A stretch of 64,000 bases of DNA from Rheum nobile (Eukaryota > Streptophyta > Magnoliopsida > Caryophyllales > Polygonaceae). Made by a program: the position numbers and the translations under genes. Of the stretch, positions 23,351 through 35,420 are shown in pieces (the stretch's first letter is position 1; every line of letters begins with the position of its first letter). The notes under the pieces were generated by a model. It did not search any database. It saw nothing but the letters and a program-made list of their open reading frames with translations, and was not told the origin of the DNA. The stretch lies in the NCBI GenBank assembly GCA_027886185.1, contig WOAB01000041.1, positions 3,968,001-4,032,000 of the forward strand, read 5' to 3'.

Positions 23351-23562
23351 TTCTTATCAAGAAGTCTTATACAAATATTGTTTAATAATGTTCGCTTGAT
23401 TTGCTAATGTTACCCAAAGATATTGATGTTGCAGGACGAGGACAAAACTCATCCCTTGGTGATATATCTCGTTTTCTTATGCAAAAAGCTCTTATTTAGA
23501 TATATTTGTGTAATTTTAATTCCGTTTCGCTCGAATTGTACCGGAAAATACCTTATCTTATA
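23351..23562. other. Spacer between the Helitron and foldback element 1
   Basis: About 200 bp of AT-rich host DNA with no feature other than the left copy of the target duplication ATCTTATA at 23555-23562. Confidence 0.35.
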
Positions 23563-23599
23563 GGCAATGGCTAAATACACGCGAAATACTGTATATATT

Positions 23600-23830
23600 G
23601 ACGCTATTTTACACGCTTAACTTAGGCGTGTGGTTTTACACGCTTAACATAAGCGCGTAGGGGTATAGTGGGAATTTTGAAAAGACAGATCACGGATGCT
23701 TCGAAAGAGATGAAAAAGACACGCTTACCTAAGGCGCATGGTCATGCGCTTAACTTAGGCGCAGCATAATTTTTATTTTTTTATTTTTTTTGCAAGTACT
23801 TATTTGGTGCGCCTAACTTAGGCGCACCAT
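23600..23830. repeat. Palindromic-word cluster, left arm of element 1
   Basis: Repeated short palindromes: ACACGCTTAACTTAGGCGTGT, ACACGCTTAACATAAGCGCGT, GCGCATGGTCATGCGC and GGTGCGCCTAA-C-TTAGGCGCACC (23806-23828, perfect 11-bp arms). All are variations on CGC-TTAA-GCG. Confidence 0.7.
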
Positions 23831-23865
23831 ACTAATATTTTTTTTTTAAAATTTGCACGTTTTCC

Positions 23866-24135
23866 TCATAATCATGTAGAGAATTTCAATACGAGTCCGT
23901 GCATCTAAAATTCGTCCAAAACGGACATCGTTTACCCCTCCAAAAGCCCAAAAAACGAAGCCTTCTTACCCATTTTTTTTACAATTTGGTGTCCGGCATA
24001 TAGCGCATTGTAGTGAAATTTTTTGGTATTTTCTGCATTTTTCTACTATAATTTTATATAAAATTTTAATACGAGTCCGTATATATAAAATTCATCCAAA
24101 ACGGATATCGTTTTCCCCTCCAAAAAGCCAAAAAA
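23866..24135 (+). repeat. Conserved inner block of foldback elements (left copy, element 1)
   Basis: Runs from ATAATCATGTAGAGAATTTC through CGTCCAAAACGGACATCG, CCCCTCCAAAAGCCC, ACAATTTGGTGTCCGGC and CATTGTAGTGAA to a second AAAACGGATATCGTTTTCCC. The same block is present, inverted, at 36520-37170, and in element 2 at 57163-57370 and 59880-60085. It is the one part shared between elements whose palindromic words differ. No frame is obvious. Confidence 0.75.
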
Positions 24136-24540
24136 TGAGAATAAAAACTTTAGCAAGTATAATGTATAAGTAATATGTTCGTAATACTTAACTATAATAT
24201 GTAACTATAATATATAAGTAATAAGTTCATAATACTTAACCATAATGTGTAACTATAGTATATAAGTAATAAGTTCGTAATACTTAACTATAATACATAA
24301 CTATAGTATATAAGTAATAAGTTCATAATACTTAACCATAATGTTTTACTATAGTATATAAGTAATAAGTTCGTAATACTTAACCATAATGTGTAACTAT
24401 ACTTTATACGTAATAAGTTCGTAGTACTTAACTATAAAAACTTTAGAAACTATAGTATATAAGTAATATATTTTTTAAAGGGGAAACTATAATGTGTAAC
24501 TATAGTATATAAGTAATAAGTTCATAATACTTAACTATAA
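24136..24540. repeat. AT-rich minisatellite, left part
   Basis: Unit of about 47 bp: TAACTATAGTATATAAGTAA, TAAGTTC-TAATACTTAAC, -ATAATGTG. It continues after the nested solo LTR at 27149-27866 and in a remnant at 36395-36480. Confidence 0.75.
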
Positions 24541-27148
24541 TATAACACCCCCAAATAACCTCTTGAAAGTATTACCGCCAGTGACCTCAGACGTTCTGTC
24601 CGATGTCACCCAAGGCTTTACCAATTGATATAAATCATCAAACAACAATTATGATACAGAATATCATAACTTTCATTTAAACCAAAGTCTCGGAATTACA
24701 ACATAATTCCAAATACATCAAAAATACATAATCAGAATCATTACAGTGGAAGTCTTTAAATAATCATAAAAAGGGTCTTGATCGCAATGATCACCCGCCA
24801 AGGATCTTAACCTGAATAAACTTGTCAAAAACACCGTTTGTCTTCATAGTCGTTCTAGCCTTCACAGGACGGCAACTTATCTGATGTGCCGAATCGAACG
24901 GATGACACCAGCCAACCATGCAGAGAACAATTACGGTTGGTTAGTCTAATGAAAGACTAAGAAAGGGTACAAAGCAGAGTGGTTCGAAGTAGACGTATTA
25001 GGTTAGACTCATCGTCTCTCGAATAACAGTCGATAACGATAGTCAACCACCATACTCCTATTAGAATACATGAAAAGACATGATCAAGAGAAGATTCTGG
25101 AGACCGAGTCTCACAGCAATCGATCCCAAAAGAAGACTCTAACGAAATGAGCCTTATCGGAAACATGACAAATGTTGGGAAAAATTAATAATTACACACA
25201 AGCGTTTAAAAATCAAGACGAGCTTTCCTAGCTGCACTACAGCCTAGCTGCACTGCTCGTCTGAAGGGTATATTAATCATGTGCACCACGGCACTTATCT
25301 TATTAAATTCCAAAACGCACACCACGTTATAAGATTTTAGATTCTCTCATCCCTCAGGATAAAGAGATACAGTCGGGAACTAAATCCCTAAGAAGGAGTT
25401 GACTTGGGAACTAAATCCCTAAAGTCGATTCGGGAACTAAATCCCTATAACAGAGTCGAGTCGGGAACTAAATCCCTACAAGGGGAGTTGACTCGGGAAC
25501 TAAATCCCAAAAGTCGAATCGGGAACTAAATCCCACGGGAACTAAATCCCTCAAGGCGAAGTCGGGAACTAAATCCCTACAAACGGCATTAGAGAAGGAT
25601 GGTAGAAACTAAATCCTAACCACCAGGTTATCAAGAAACGACTAGCACTCGCAATGAGATACACAGTAGCGTTCCTACGAATACTCGTGCTAACTAAACA
25701 GTTCAGCACAGTAATAATCCACATCAAAGCCATCATGGCCAATAACAGATAAAATAGCGTTGTTCTAACGATATACAACCTATCATAATATCTGTAATTA
25801 ATCACATATATATATAATAGCATTGTTCTAACGGATATACAACCTATTATAATATCTCATTTCCAATCATATCATTTAACAAAACTATTCCCAACGCAAA
25901 CAGTAAATCATCCCAAATTAATTAACAACTAAACAATTGATAATTAATTGAAATATGGAATGATGAGCAAGAGCGAACCGCCACTTGCCTGGAGTAGATT
26001 TGGCGATGAATCTAGACGAGACGACTACTGATTATATCATTTCCGAGGATATGGCCTAAGCTTCAGATAACCCCAACTGATTACGAGTCCACACGCGATT
26101 CAGCAGATCACGTTCTAACTGACAAATTAATTATCTATCAATTAATTTGACTGGACGAATTTAAGGAATTATATTTAATAAATTTTTATGATATTAAATC
26201 ATAAAAATATTTATTAAATTTTCCTAAAGAAAAAATACAGACGAAAGGGGATCAAAATTATACCGCTCGAATAATTTCGGGTTGAATTTGGACTGACTGC
26301 TTAATGGGCTTTCGGCCCAACAGAACTAATTAAGTGGAGGGGGCCCCACTTTCACTATTCCCCCTTCTTCTTCCTAGAACAACAACAACACATCAACAAC
26401 ACACAACAACACAACAAGCACAGCAGCTCGGCTACGCCTTCAACACGCCGGGAAGGTTCTCGTCGTCGGGGATCTCAGCCACCACAACCACCACATCGCA
26501 ACCACCACCCTGTAGCCACGCAGCACCCACAACAGAGGAGGAAGGCTGGGCTGGGCTGAGGCGCGAACCGAGGAGGCGGACGAATGGCTGGGCAGCTGGG
26601 CTCGCCGGAGGAGACGACGACGACTAGGCTGGGCTCGCCGGAGGAGACAACGAACGAGCACAGGAGGGAGTCGGGAAGAGAGCACAGGCTGTTCAGCGGG
26701 AGCCTTCACCGAGAGGGAGAAGGTGAACAGGGGAAAGACGAGAGGGAGACCGATGTGCCTTTCTACTCTTCATCCCCACCACCTTATATAGCCCAAGGAG
26801 GTATCCCAAGGAGGGGGCAAGGGTCCGACCAACCTCTCTGCAGGGGACCGGCCAAGCACAAGTGGAAAAACCAAGTGGGAGATTGGATGAGATTGTACGT
26901 GGAGGGATAAGTTTGTCCACGGATAAGATTTGGTATGGGTTTTAAACCCCGGAAATTATATGTTTGTATCCAAACAAATATTATAAGTCCCGAAAATCCA
27001 TCGAATGTATTTTATACCACTCAGGGAATTATTTCAGAGATCATGGAAGTTACGGAAAATCCAAACTCCACTGAAAGCGAAATAATTACTGAACGAAAGT
27101 TGGGAAAAATTACCCAAATATCCTTATTAAAAATTGAGGGATATTACA
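24541..27148 (-). mobile_element. Solo LTR (Ty3-type), 2608 bp, minus orientation
   Basis: Reading the minus strand, it starts TGTAATATCCCTC and ends GGGGGTGTTATA, where the usual final CA has become TA. TATAA flanks both sides (24536-24540 and 27149-27153), a perfect 5-bp target duplication. It sits inside the AT-rich minisatellite. There is no internal domain, so it is the product of LTR-LTR recombination. The GC-rich section near 26330-26900 gives long but meaningless open frames on both strands. Confidence 0.75.
25365..25600. repeat. GGGAACTAAATCCC minisatellite inside the solo LTR
   Basis: About eight or nine copies of CGGGAACTAAATCCCTA with 5-20 bp spacers (often AGTCGA or GTTGACT). 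The unit has complementary ends (GGGA and TCCC). Confidence 0.7.
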
Positions 27149-27866
27149 TATAATGTGTAACTATAGTTTATAAGTAATAAGTTCGTAATACTTAACTATA
27201 AGTAATAAGTTCATAATACTTAACTATAATACATAACTATAGTATATAAGTAATAAGTTCATAATACTTAACTATAATGTGTAACTATAGTATATAAGTA
27301 ATAAGTTCGTAATACTTAACTATAAGTAATAAGTTCATAATACTTAACTATAATACATAACTATAGTATATAAGTAATAAGTTCATAATACTTAACCATA
27401 ATGTGTAACTATAGTACATAAGTAATAAGTTTGTAATACTTAACTATAACGCATGCATAGCTATACTTTATAAGTAATAAGTTAATAATACTTAACCTAA
27501 ATGTGTAACTATAGTATATAAGTAATAAGTTCGTAATATTTAACTATAATGCATAGCTATACTTTATAAGTAATAAGTTTATAATATTTAATCATAATAT
27601 ATAACTATAGTATGTAAGTAATAAGTTCATAATACATAATTATAATACATAAATATAGTATATAAGTAATAATTTCATAATACTTAACCATAATGTTTAA
27701 CTATAGTATATAAGTAATAAGTTCGTAATACTTAACCATAATATGTAACTATAGTATATAAGTAATAAGTACGTAATACTTAATTATAATGCATAACTAT
27801 ACTTTATAACTAATATATTTTGTAATACTTAACTATAATGCATAACTATAGTATATAAGTAATAAG
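27149..27866. repeat. AT-rich minisatellite, middle part
   Basis: Continuation of the 47-bp unit array, some fifteen degenerate copies with TTCGTAATACTTAACTATAA and TAACTATAGTATATAAGTAA. It was separated from the left and right parts by the two LTR element insertions. Confidence 0.75.
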
Positions 27867-30484
27867 TGAAATACCCCAATATATTTAAATGGCAAAAGAG
27901 TAAATAAAGATTTTTGGAGACTTTATAAAGTCTGGTAAGGGGTAAATTGAAGGGAATAACCCTTCCTCCTTCTCGGGCAACAGTTGGACAGCTCGAGGTC
28001 TCCCGACTCCCTCTCTTGTGCTCAGCCAATCTTTCCCCTCCGGTGAGCTCGATCGGCAGTGACCACTCCCCCCTGAAGTCGAAGACGAACAGCTATGGCT
28101 GCTGTTGTGCGAACCACCGCTGAAGGGCGGAGCTGTTGCTGAAGGTCGGGGTTCTGCTGATGTTGTCAGGAGCTACTGTGTTCGGCGGGTTGTTGTTGCT
28201 GATTCCGGCGACGAAGGGGAGCAAACCCGGTGGCTACGTGGTGGTTGTCATCAAGGTAAGGGTGGGCTCTCTAATATGATTTTTGGGACTGATTTCTACT
28301 GAACAATTATGGGCAGATTTGAGGAATTTCGGAGTAGTGGACAGTTGTTAATTGTTTGAATGAATTTGTTGATTTGTGCAGTCCAGCGAGCTGAAGTTTT
28401 GGGTTGATTTGTGTGGGATTTTGCTGAATTGGAAATTGGAGGTATAATTTTAGGGTTTGAATTTGGGGGTTTTGTTAGTAGTGGATTTGTATGAGTAATT
28501 AATGTCAGGGATTTGCTTGGATTGATTTCGCAGGTTCGTTCGAGTTGGTTGGAGATCTCTGAGGTCGTGGTTGTCGAGCTTGAGGCAAGATAAATCTTGC
28601 TAACCCTTACGTAATTTCGTATCGTAATTGTTTTATAAATTTATTTTACTATTATCTAGTATGTTAATCTAGATTAATAGAGGTAGATATATATATATAT
28701 ATATGATTGAATGTGTATTAAATTGATTAAATGGTGTTGTGTGGATACTGATTGTTGGCTTGTTTGATGGTCGTGGGTATATTTTGATTATGTGCTGGAT
28801 GGTTAGTTTTGTGTTGATTTGGTTGAATGTATTAGTTGTCGTGACCCTGTGTTGAGATTAATTAAATATTGACGTGGTATTTATTCGTGACTAATGGTGA
28901 TTAATTGTGATTGTTTGAAAGTGTGTGAATATGTGTGTGCATGTGTGTGTGCGTGTGTTAGTATTTGTCTCGGGTTGTGTCTGATTAAATGTTGATGTGG
29001 TAGTCAATTGTGACTAAGTATGATTGATTGTTGATTGATTGAGTACGGGTGTGATGGTGGATTATTGTTGGTTAAATTGGATTATTTGACTGTAGAGTTG
29101 CTTGGTTGAATATATGTGAGTATGTGATATTAATTATCGTATGTAATATTTGATTTGGTGTCGGTGTGGTTGGGTAGTGTTTGATTTGGTGTCGGTGTGG
29201 TGGTGGAATGTTGTTGGTTGATTCAGGGCCTCGGAGGGTGTGAACTCCCGATGGTCGGAGGGCCAGGTGATGATAGCCTCACCAAACCTCGTAGGGACCG
29301 GGTGTCGCCTACGTCGTTAAGGGCCAAGGGTTGGATGGTGAAAGTCTCATCCGGAAGAGTGATGATTTAGGGCCTCGGTGGGTGTGAACCCCCGATGGTC
29401 GGAGGGCCAGGTGATGATAGCCTCACCAAACCTCGTAGGGTGTACGCCTACGTTGTTAAAGGGCCAAGGGTGGACGGTTGAAAGTCCCGTCCCTATCCAT
29501 GGATAGTTGGTTTTGGGTGATGAAAGTCTCACCCGGAGATGGGTTGGAATGGATTGGAGGATAGATTGGAGGTTAGGTTGGAAGTGTGTTGAAGTTGTCT
29601 GGGTTGCAGTGTTGAGTTATATTATTTGGTTGAAATTGGTTGGGTATTGTGATAACTGTTATATATATTATATGATTATATTGGTTGATGGTTGTGATAA
29701 CTGTGATGAGTTAAGTAGTGGTTATGTTGATGATTTCGGTTGTGTGTGTGGTTATTGGTTTGTGTTAAATGTTGATTGTTGTTAGTTGTGGTTGCGGGTC
29801 ATTGTTGGCCATTGGTTGTGACTGTGAAATTCCATTGGTTGTAGTTGTAAGTTGTACATAGATGTGATGTGAATTCTTTTAGATGACTATGTGATATGTG
29901 GAATGATTACCAAGATGGTTATGCGAATACTGTGAATGTTGAATTGAAACAGGTTAGGTAGTGCAGAAGTGAATTGATTGGTTGGTATGAAAATGATTAA
30001 GTGCAGTTGATATTATATATATATGTATATATTGTGTGTGTGTTGTCTTTTGATATGAGTCGATTGGTGATAAATATATGTGTTTGAAACTGTTTTGGCT
30101 TGAGGAGTCTTGTCAGTCTTGATGGAAGACTGACCAACTTTGGTTTACGTGCCGCGGTTGGCTGGGGTATCGGGTCCCCCAGTCAATTTGGCTTTGCAGG
30201 CTTGCTACAACAAGCGGGTTCTGGATCACAGATGTGTCTTCACTGTTAAAGATTTAGTTTTACTGCGGATTTGAAAAGGTTGTATTAACTATTCGTTGTT
30301 TTGGAATTAAACTGATGCATTGAGTTGGATGAAATGTTTAAGTGTAGTTTCAAACTTGAGCAGGGAATTTTAATGTTGTTAACTTTATGTATTGGGAAGA
30401 GTTTTGGATTTCTTTTCTTTTAAAAACCGTCTTATAGTCCTTCGGGACTATGGCACTGTAGCACCTCTGGTCCGGGGTGTTACA
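27867..30484 (+). repeat. LTR 1 of the chromovirus-type element
   Basis: Starts TGAAATACCCC and ends GGGGTGTTACA. An internal duplicated block (GGCCAGGTGATGATAGCC, TCACCAAACCTCGTAGGG, GCCTACGT-GTTAAGGGCC) occurs at 29226-29330 and 29370-29470. The LTR includes a GT-rich stretch with TATATATA and GTGTGTGTG runs. It matches LTR 2 with only scattered differences by eye. Confidence 0.85.
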
Positions 30485-30489
30485 GGAAT

Positions 30490-30501
30490 TGGTATCAGAG
30501 C
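30490..30501 (+). promoter_or_regulatory. Primer binding site, tRNA-Met type
   Basis: TGGTATCAGAGC five bases after the end of LTR 1 is the standard plant initiator tRNA-Met primer site. A second copy follows LTR 2 at about 35426-35437. Confidence 0.85.
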
Positions 30502-31149
30502 ATTTACGTTCGAAAATGTTTTCAAAAGTTTGACGTGGAAAAAGATTATTCGCCAAAACTGTGAAGCAATCGTGTGATCAGAAGACCCTTGTTGTTACGT
30601 ATAGGTAAGTTTGTGTTTGATATATTTTATATGTGATGTTTAGTATTGTTGAGTAATTTTATGATGTGTTCCCTGGTAAGTGGGACATATTGGAGATTAA
30701 TAAGGTAAGTGTGGGTGTGATAGAGGATGAAGTCGTTGGGCTTATCGTCAAGAGGTTGAGGCAGCTAGTCTAGTAGTTGATGATTTGGTATGAAGTTGTT
30801 GTGTGCTGCTGTTACTGTCAAGAATGAGAAAGACAGATTGAGCACTTTCAGTGATGATTGTATTCAGAGATGAAATCTTGATGGTGATGCATAGCTGTAA
30901 ATTCTTGAGTATACTGATGAGTGCTGATCAGGGAGACTGTTATAGATGATTTTGATCAGACTGTTGATGTTGGAAGTAGTAAGAAACAGAGAACTTGGTC
31001 TGCATCTGAAAAAGTGGGATTTTACGACTATGGGTTCGGCTGAGTTGAGAAGCAAAATATGTATGTGACTACAGGAAGATGACAGTTACTGTAACAGCAG
31101 ATAAGGGTTTAGTGCATGTGTTGGGAGTCATGATTCAGAGACTCTGGCA

Positions 31150-32810
31150 GAATTGTTGGTGTGATGACAACTACAAAATTGTTAAGAAAAGGTTATGCCG
31201 GTTATGTGTGTATGTTGAGATTGAGGGAGCAGATAGAGAAACTTGTGAAGTTGGGCTTTATTAGGTCAAGTGCTTCTCTTTGGGGTGCGTCTGTATTGCT
31301 GGGTAAAAAGAAGGATGATTCCTTTCGACTCTGTATGGATTATGAGGAGTTAAGTACTTGTTGGATAAATTGCAAAGAGCTACAGTATTTTAAAAGATTG
31401 ACTTGAGATCAGGGTATTCTCAGCTTAAGGTTTGATATGAGGATATATTCATGATACTGCCTTCAGAACTAAGTATGGTCACTATGAATTAGATGTGATG
31501 CCTTTTGGGTTGACTAATGCTTCCGCGGATTTCAAAGACTTAAGGAACTGATGTTTTTAGAAAGTACTTATAGATCGTTTGTAGTAATTTCCATTAATGA
31601 CATTTTAGTATACATCCGGGAGTAAGAGGGATTACGAGAACAACCTTGGAATGTTAAGGAAATTGGGAGTTTTCTCAGACTGATAGATTACTGCAGGCGA
31701 TTGTGGATTAATTTTCTAAGGTTGTGTATGACTGAGAATTTTGAATGGAACAGGAGATGTCAGGAGAGAGTTTCGAAGAACTCAGGAAGTGTTTAACTAA
31801 TGCGTCAGTGTTGGTTTTATCGCGGGAAACAAAAAGGTTGTCATCTATAGTGACGTGTTTAAGCAATGTATGGGTTGCGTTTTAATGCAGAATGGGAAGG
31901 TCATTGCATATGCTTTTCGTCAGCTCAGATTGTATGAGAGAGAGTTGTACATGAGACAAAGATAGTGGCTAGAATTGATTAAGGATTATGAAATAGATAC
32001 CGTTTATCATCCAGAAAGGGGTACTGTGGTAGATGATGCTTTGAGTAGGAAGTCGACTCTCGAGCATATGGTTGCTTGCCTGACAGTCAGTCGGGATTGC
32101 AATAAGAGTTGGGGAAGGGTGAAATTGAAATTGGTTCGGGAAAGAGCGGACACATCTGAATGCGATGGAATGTTGAGTAAGATATGCAGTGAGATTGCTC
32201 AGGGAAGAGCGCCCGGATTTCTTGTTCAGGAGGATGGAATATTGTGATTTCAGAATCGATTATGTGTGCCAGCTGGTAAAGATATTAGAGAATGAATTCT
32301 CAAGGAAGGTCATTCTTCAACGTAATTGTATATTCTGGAGCCCGTAAATTGTACAAGGACTTGAGACGGAGTTATGAGTGGATTGATGTGGAGCGGGAAG
32401 TTGTTGAGTATGTGTCAAGGTGAGTTGAGTCCTAGGTATGTTGGTATCTTTGAGGTTCTGAAGAGAGTTGGTACTGTAGCTTACCAAGTGGCATTGCCTC
32501 CGAAGATGAGTGGAATGCATGATGTGTTCATGTGTCACAGCTGAGGAAATATGTGCATCATACAACTCATGTTCTGAATTTTGAGGAGATAGAGTTTCAA
32601 CCTGATGGCACGTTTGAAGAATCACATGTAAGGATTCTAGCGGTTAATGAGAAGAAATTGAGGAATAAGGTCATTCCTTTGGTGAAAGTGTTATGGTCTA
32701 GACATGGAACGGCAGAAGAGACTTGGGAACTAGAATCAGTTATGAGAGACAGATATCCGAACCTGTTTGATCTTAGTTTCGAGGACGAAACTCTTATAAG
32801 GGAGGGAGAA
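31150..32810 (+). pseudogene. Remnants of Ty3/gypsy pol (RT, RNase H, integrase end with chromodomain)
   Basis: Fragments in shifting frames: REQIEKLVKLGFIR and FRLCMDYEEL (reverse transcriptase, about 31210-31360), [20 protein letters not shown] (about 31460-31530), a YxDD-region remnant near 31590, AYAFRQLRLYERELY (RNase H, about 31905-31955), VYHPERGTVVDDALSRK-like text near 32000, and at the end VKVLWSRHGTAEETWE with DRYPNLF (32680-32780), the usual chromodomain-like end of pol. Many frameshifts, deletions and stops. Integrase core motifs were not found, so much of the gene is deleted. Confidence 0.75.
32798..32810 (+). promoter_or_regulatory. Polypurine tract
   Basis: AAGGGAGGGAGAA lies directly before LTR 2, the expected place for plus-strand priming. 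Confidence 0.75.
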
Positions 32811-35420
32811 TGAAATACCCCAATATATTTAAATGGCAAAAGAGTAAGTAAAGATTTTTGGAGACTTTATAAAGTCTGTTAAGGGGTAAATTAAAGGGAA
32901 TAACCCTTCCTCCTTCTCGGGCAACAGTTGGACAGCTCGAGGTCTCCCGACTCCCTCTCCTGTGCTCAGCCAATCTTTCCCCTCCGGTGAGCTCGATCGG
33001 CAGTGACCACTCCCCCCTGAAGCCGAAGACGAACAACTATGGTTGCTGTTGTGCGAACCACCACTGAAGGGCGGAGCTGTTGCTGAAGGTCGGGGTTCTG
33101 CTGATGTTGTCAGGAGCTGCTGTGTTCGGCGGGTTGTTGTTGCTGATTCCGGCGACGAAGGGGAGCAAACCCGGTGGCTACGTGGTGGTTGTCATCAAGG
33201 TAAGGGTGGGCTCTCTAATCTGATTTTTGGGACTGATTTCTGCTGAACAATTATGGGCAGATTTGAGGAATTTCAGAGTAGTGGACAGCTGTTAATTGTT
33301 TGAATGAATTTGTTGATTTGTGCAGTCCAGCGAGCTGAAGTTTTGGGTTGATTTGTGTGGGATTTTGCTGAATTGGAAATTGGAGGTATAATTTTAGGGT
33401 TTGAATTTGGGGGTTTTGTTAGTAGTGGATTTGTATGAGTAATTAATGCCAGGGATTTGCTCGGATTGATTTCGCAGGTTCGTTCGAGTTGGTTGGAGAT
33501 CTCTGAGGTCGTGGTTGTCGAGCTTGAGGCAAGATAAATCTTGCTAACCCTTACGTAATTTCGTATCGTAATTGTTTTATAAATTTTTTTACTATTATCT
33601 AGTATGTTAATCTAGATTAATAGAGGTAGATATATATATATGATTGAATGTGTATTAAATTGATTAAATGGTGTTGTGTGGATATTGATTGTTGGCTTGT
33701 TTGATGGTCGTGGGTATATTTTGATTATGTGTTGGATGGTTAGTTTTGTGTTGATATGGTTGAATGTATTAGTTGTCGTGACCCTGTGTTGAGATTAATT
33801 AAATATTGACGTGGTATTTATTCGTGACTAATGGTGATTAATTGTGATTGTTTGAAAGTGTGTGAATATGTGTGTGCATGTGTGTGTGCGTGTGTTAGTA
33901 TTTGTCTCGGGTTGTGTCTGATTAAATGTTGACGTGGTAGTCAATTGTGACTAAGTATGATTGATTGTTGATTGATTGAGTACGGGTGTGATGGTGGATT
34001 GTTGTTGGTTAAATTGGATTATTTGACTATAGAGTTGCTTGGTTGAATATATGTGAGTATGTGATATTAATTGTCGTATGTAATATTTGATTTGGTGTCG
34101 GTGTGGTTGGGTAGTGTTTGATTTGGTGTCGGTGTGGTGGTGGAATGTTGTTTGTTGATTCAGGGCCTCGGAGGGTGTGAACCCCCGATGGTCGGAGGGC
34201 CAGGTGATGATAGCCTCACCAAACCTCGTAGGGACCAGGTGTCGCCTACGTCGTTAAGGGCCAAGGGTTGGATGGTGAAAGTCTCATCCGGAAGAGTGGT
34301 GATTTAGGGCCTCGGTGGGTGTGAACCCCCAATGGTCGGAAGGCCAGGTGATGATAGCCTCACCAAACCTCGTAGGGTGTACGCCTACGTTGTTAAAGGG
34401 CCAAGGGTGGACGGTTGAAAGTCTCGTCCCTATCCATGGATAGTTGGTTTTGGGTGATGAAAGTCTCACCCGGAGATGGGTTGGAATGGATTGGAGGATA
34501 GATTGGAGGTTAGGTTGGAAGTGTGTTGAAGTTGTACGGGTTGTAGTGTTGAGTTATATTATTTGATTGAAATTGGTTGGGTATTTTGATAACTGTTATA
34601 TATATTATATGATTATATTGGTTGATGGTTGTGATAACTGTGATGAGTTAAGTAGTGGTTATGTTGATGATTTCGGTTGTGTGTGTGGTTATTGGTTTGT
34701 GTTAAATGTTGATTGTTGTTAGTTGTGGTTGCGGGTCATTGTTGGCCATTGGTTGTGACTGTGAAATTCCATTGGTTGTAGTTGTAGGTTGTAGATAGAT
34801 GTGATGTGAATTCTTATTTGGATGACTATGTGATATGTGGAATGATTACCAAGATGGTTATGCGAATACTGTGAATGTTGAATTGAAACAGGTTAGGTAG
34901 TGCAGAAGTGAATTGATTGGTTGGTATGAAAATGATTAAGTATAGTTATGATATATATATATATATGGTATGGCATGTTGTTGTTTGGTATTATTTGATT
35001 GTTGTGATAATTCTCTGGTTTTAAACTGTTTTGGCTTGAGGAGTCTTGCAAGTCTTGATGGAAGACTGACTAACTTCGGTTTACGTGTCGCGGTTGGCTG
35101 GGGTATCGGGTCCCCCAGTCAATTTGGCTTTGCAGATTTGCTGCAACAAGCGGGTTCTGGATCACAGATGTGTCTTCACAGTTAAAGATTTAGTTTTACT
35201 GCGGATTTGAAAAGGTTGTATTAACTATTCGTTGTTTTGGAATTTAACTGATGCATTGAGTTGGATGAAATGTTTAAGTGTAGTTTCAAACTTGAGCAGG
35301 GAATTTTAATGTTGTTAACTTTATGTATTGGGAAGAGTTTTGGATTTCTTTTCTTTTAAAAACCGCCTTATAGTCCTTCGGGACTATGGCACTGTAGCAC
35401 TTCTGGCCCGGGGTGTTACA
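32811..35420 (+). repeat. LTR 2 of the chromovirus-type element
   Basis: Begins TGAAATACCCC and ends GGGGTGTTACA. Compared with LTR 1 there is a shorter TATATA tract near 33630 and a different stretch near 34950-35030 (GGTATGGCATGTTGTTGTTT), which instead matches the solo LTR at 42170. Confidence 0.85.

Noticed and set aside
23650..23830. CRISPR-like repeats
   Set aside because: The repeated units are palindromes with irregular spacing in a plant foldback arm; there are no spacers of constant length and no cas genes.
26334..26920. GC-rich frames that look like proline/serine-rich proteins
   Set aside because: They lie inside the solo LTR (24541-27148) on both strands and reflect base composition.
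28105..28302. Frame repeated at 33043-33246 (CEPPLKGGAVAEG...)
   Set aside because: Present in both LTRs of the same element; this is LTR sequence, not a duplicated gene.
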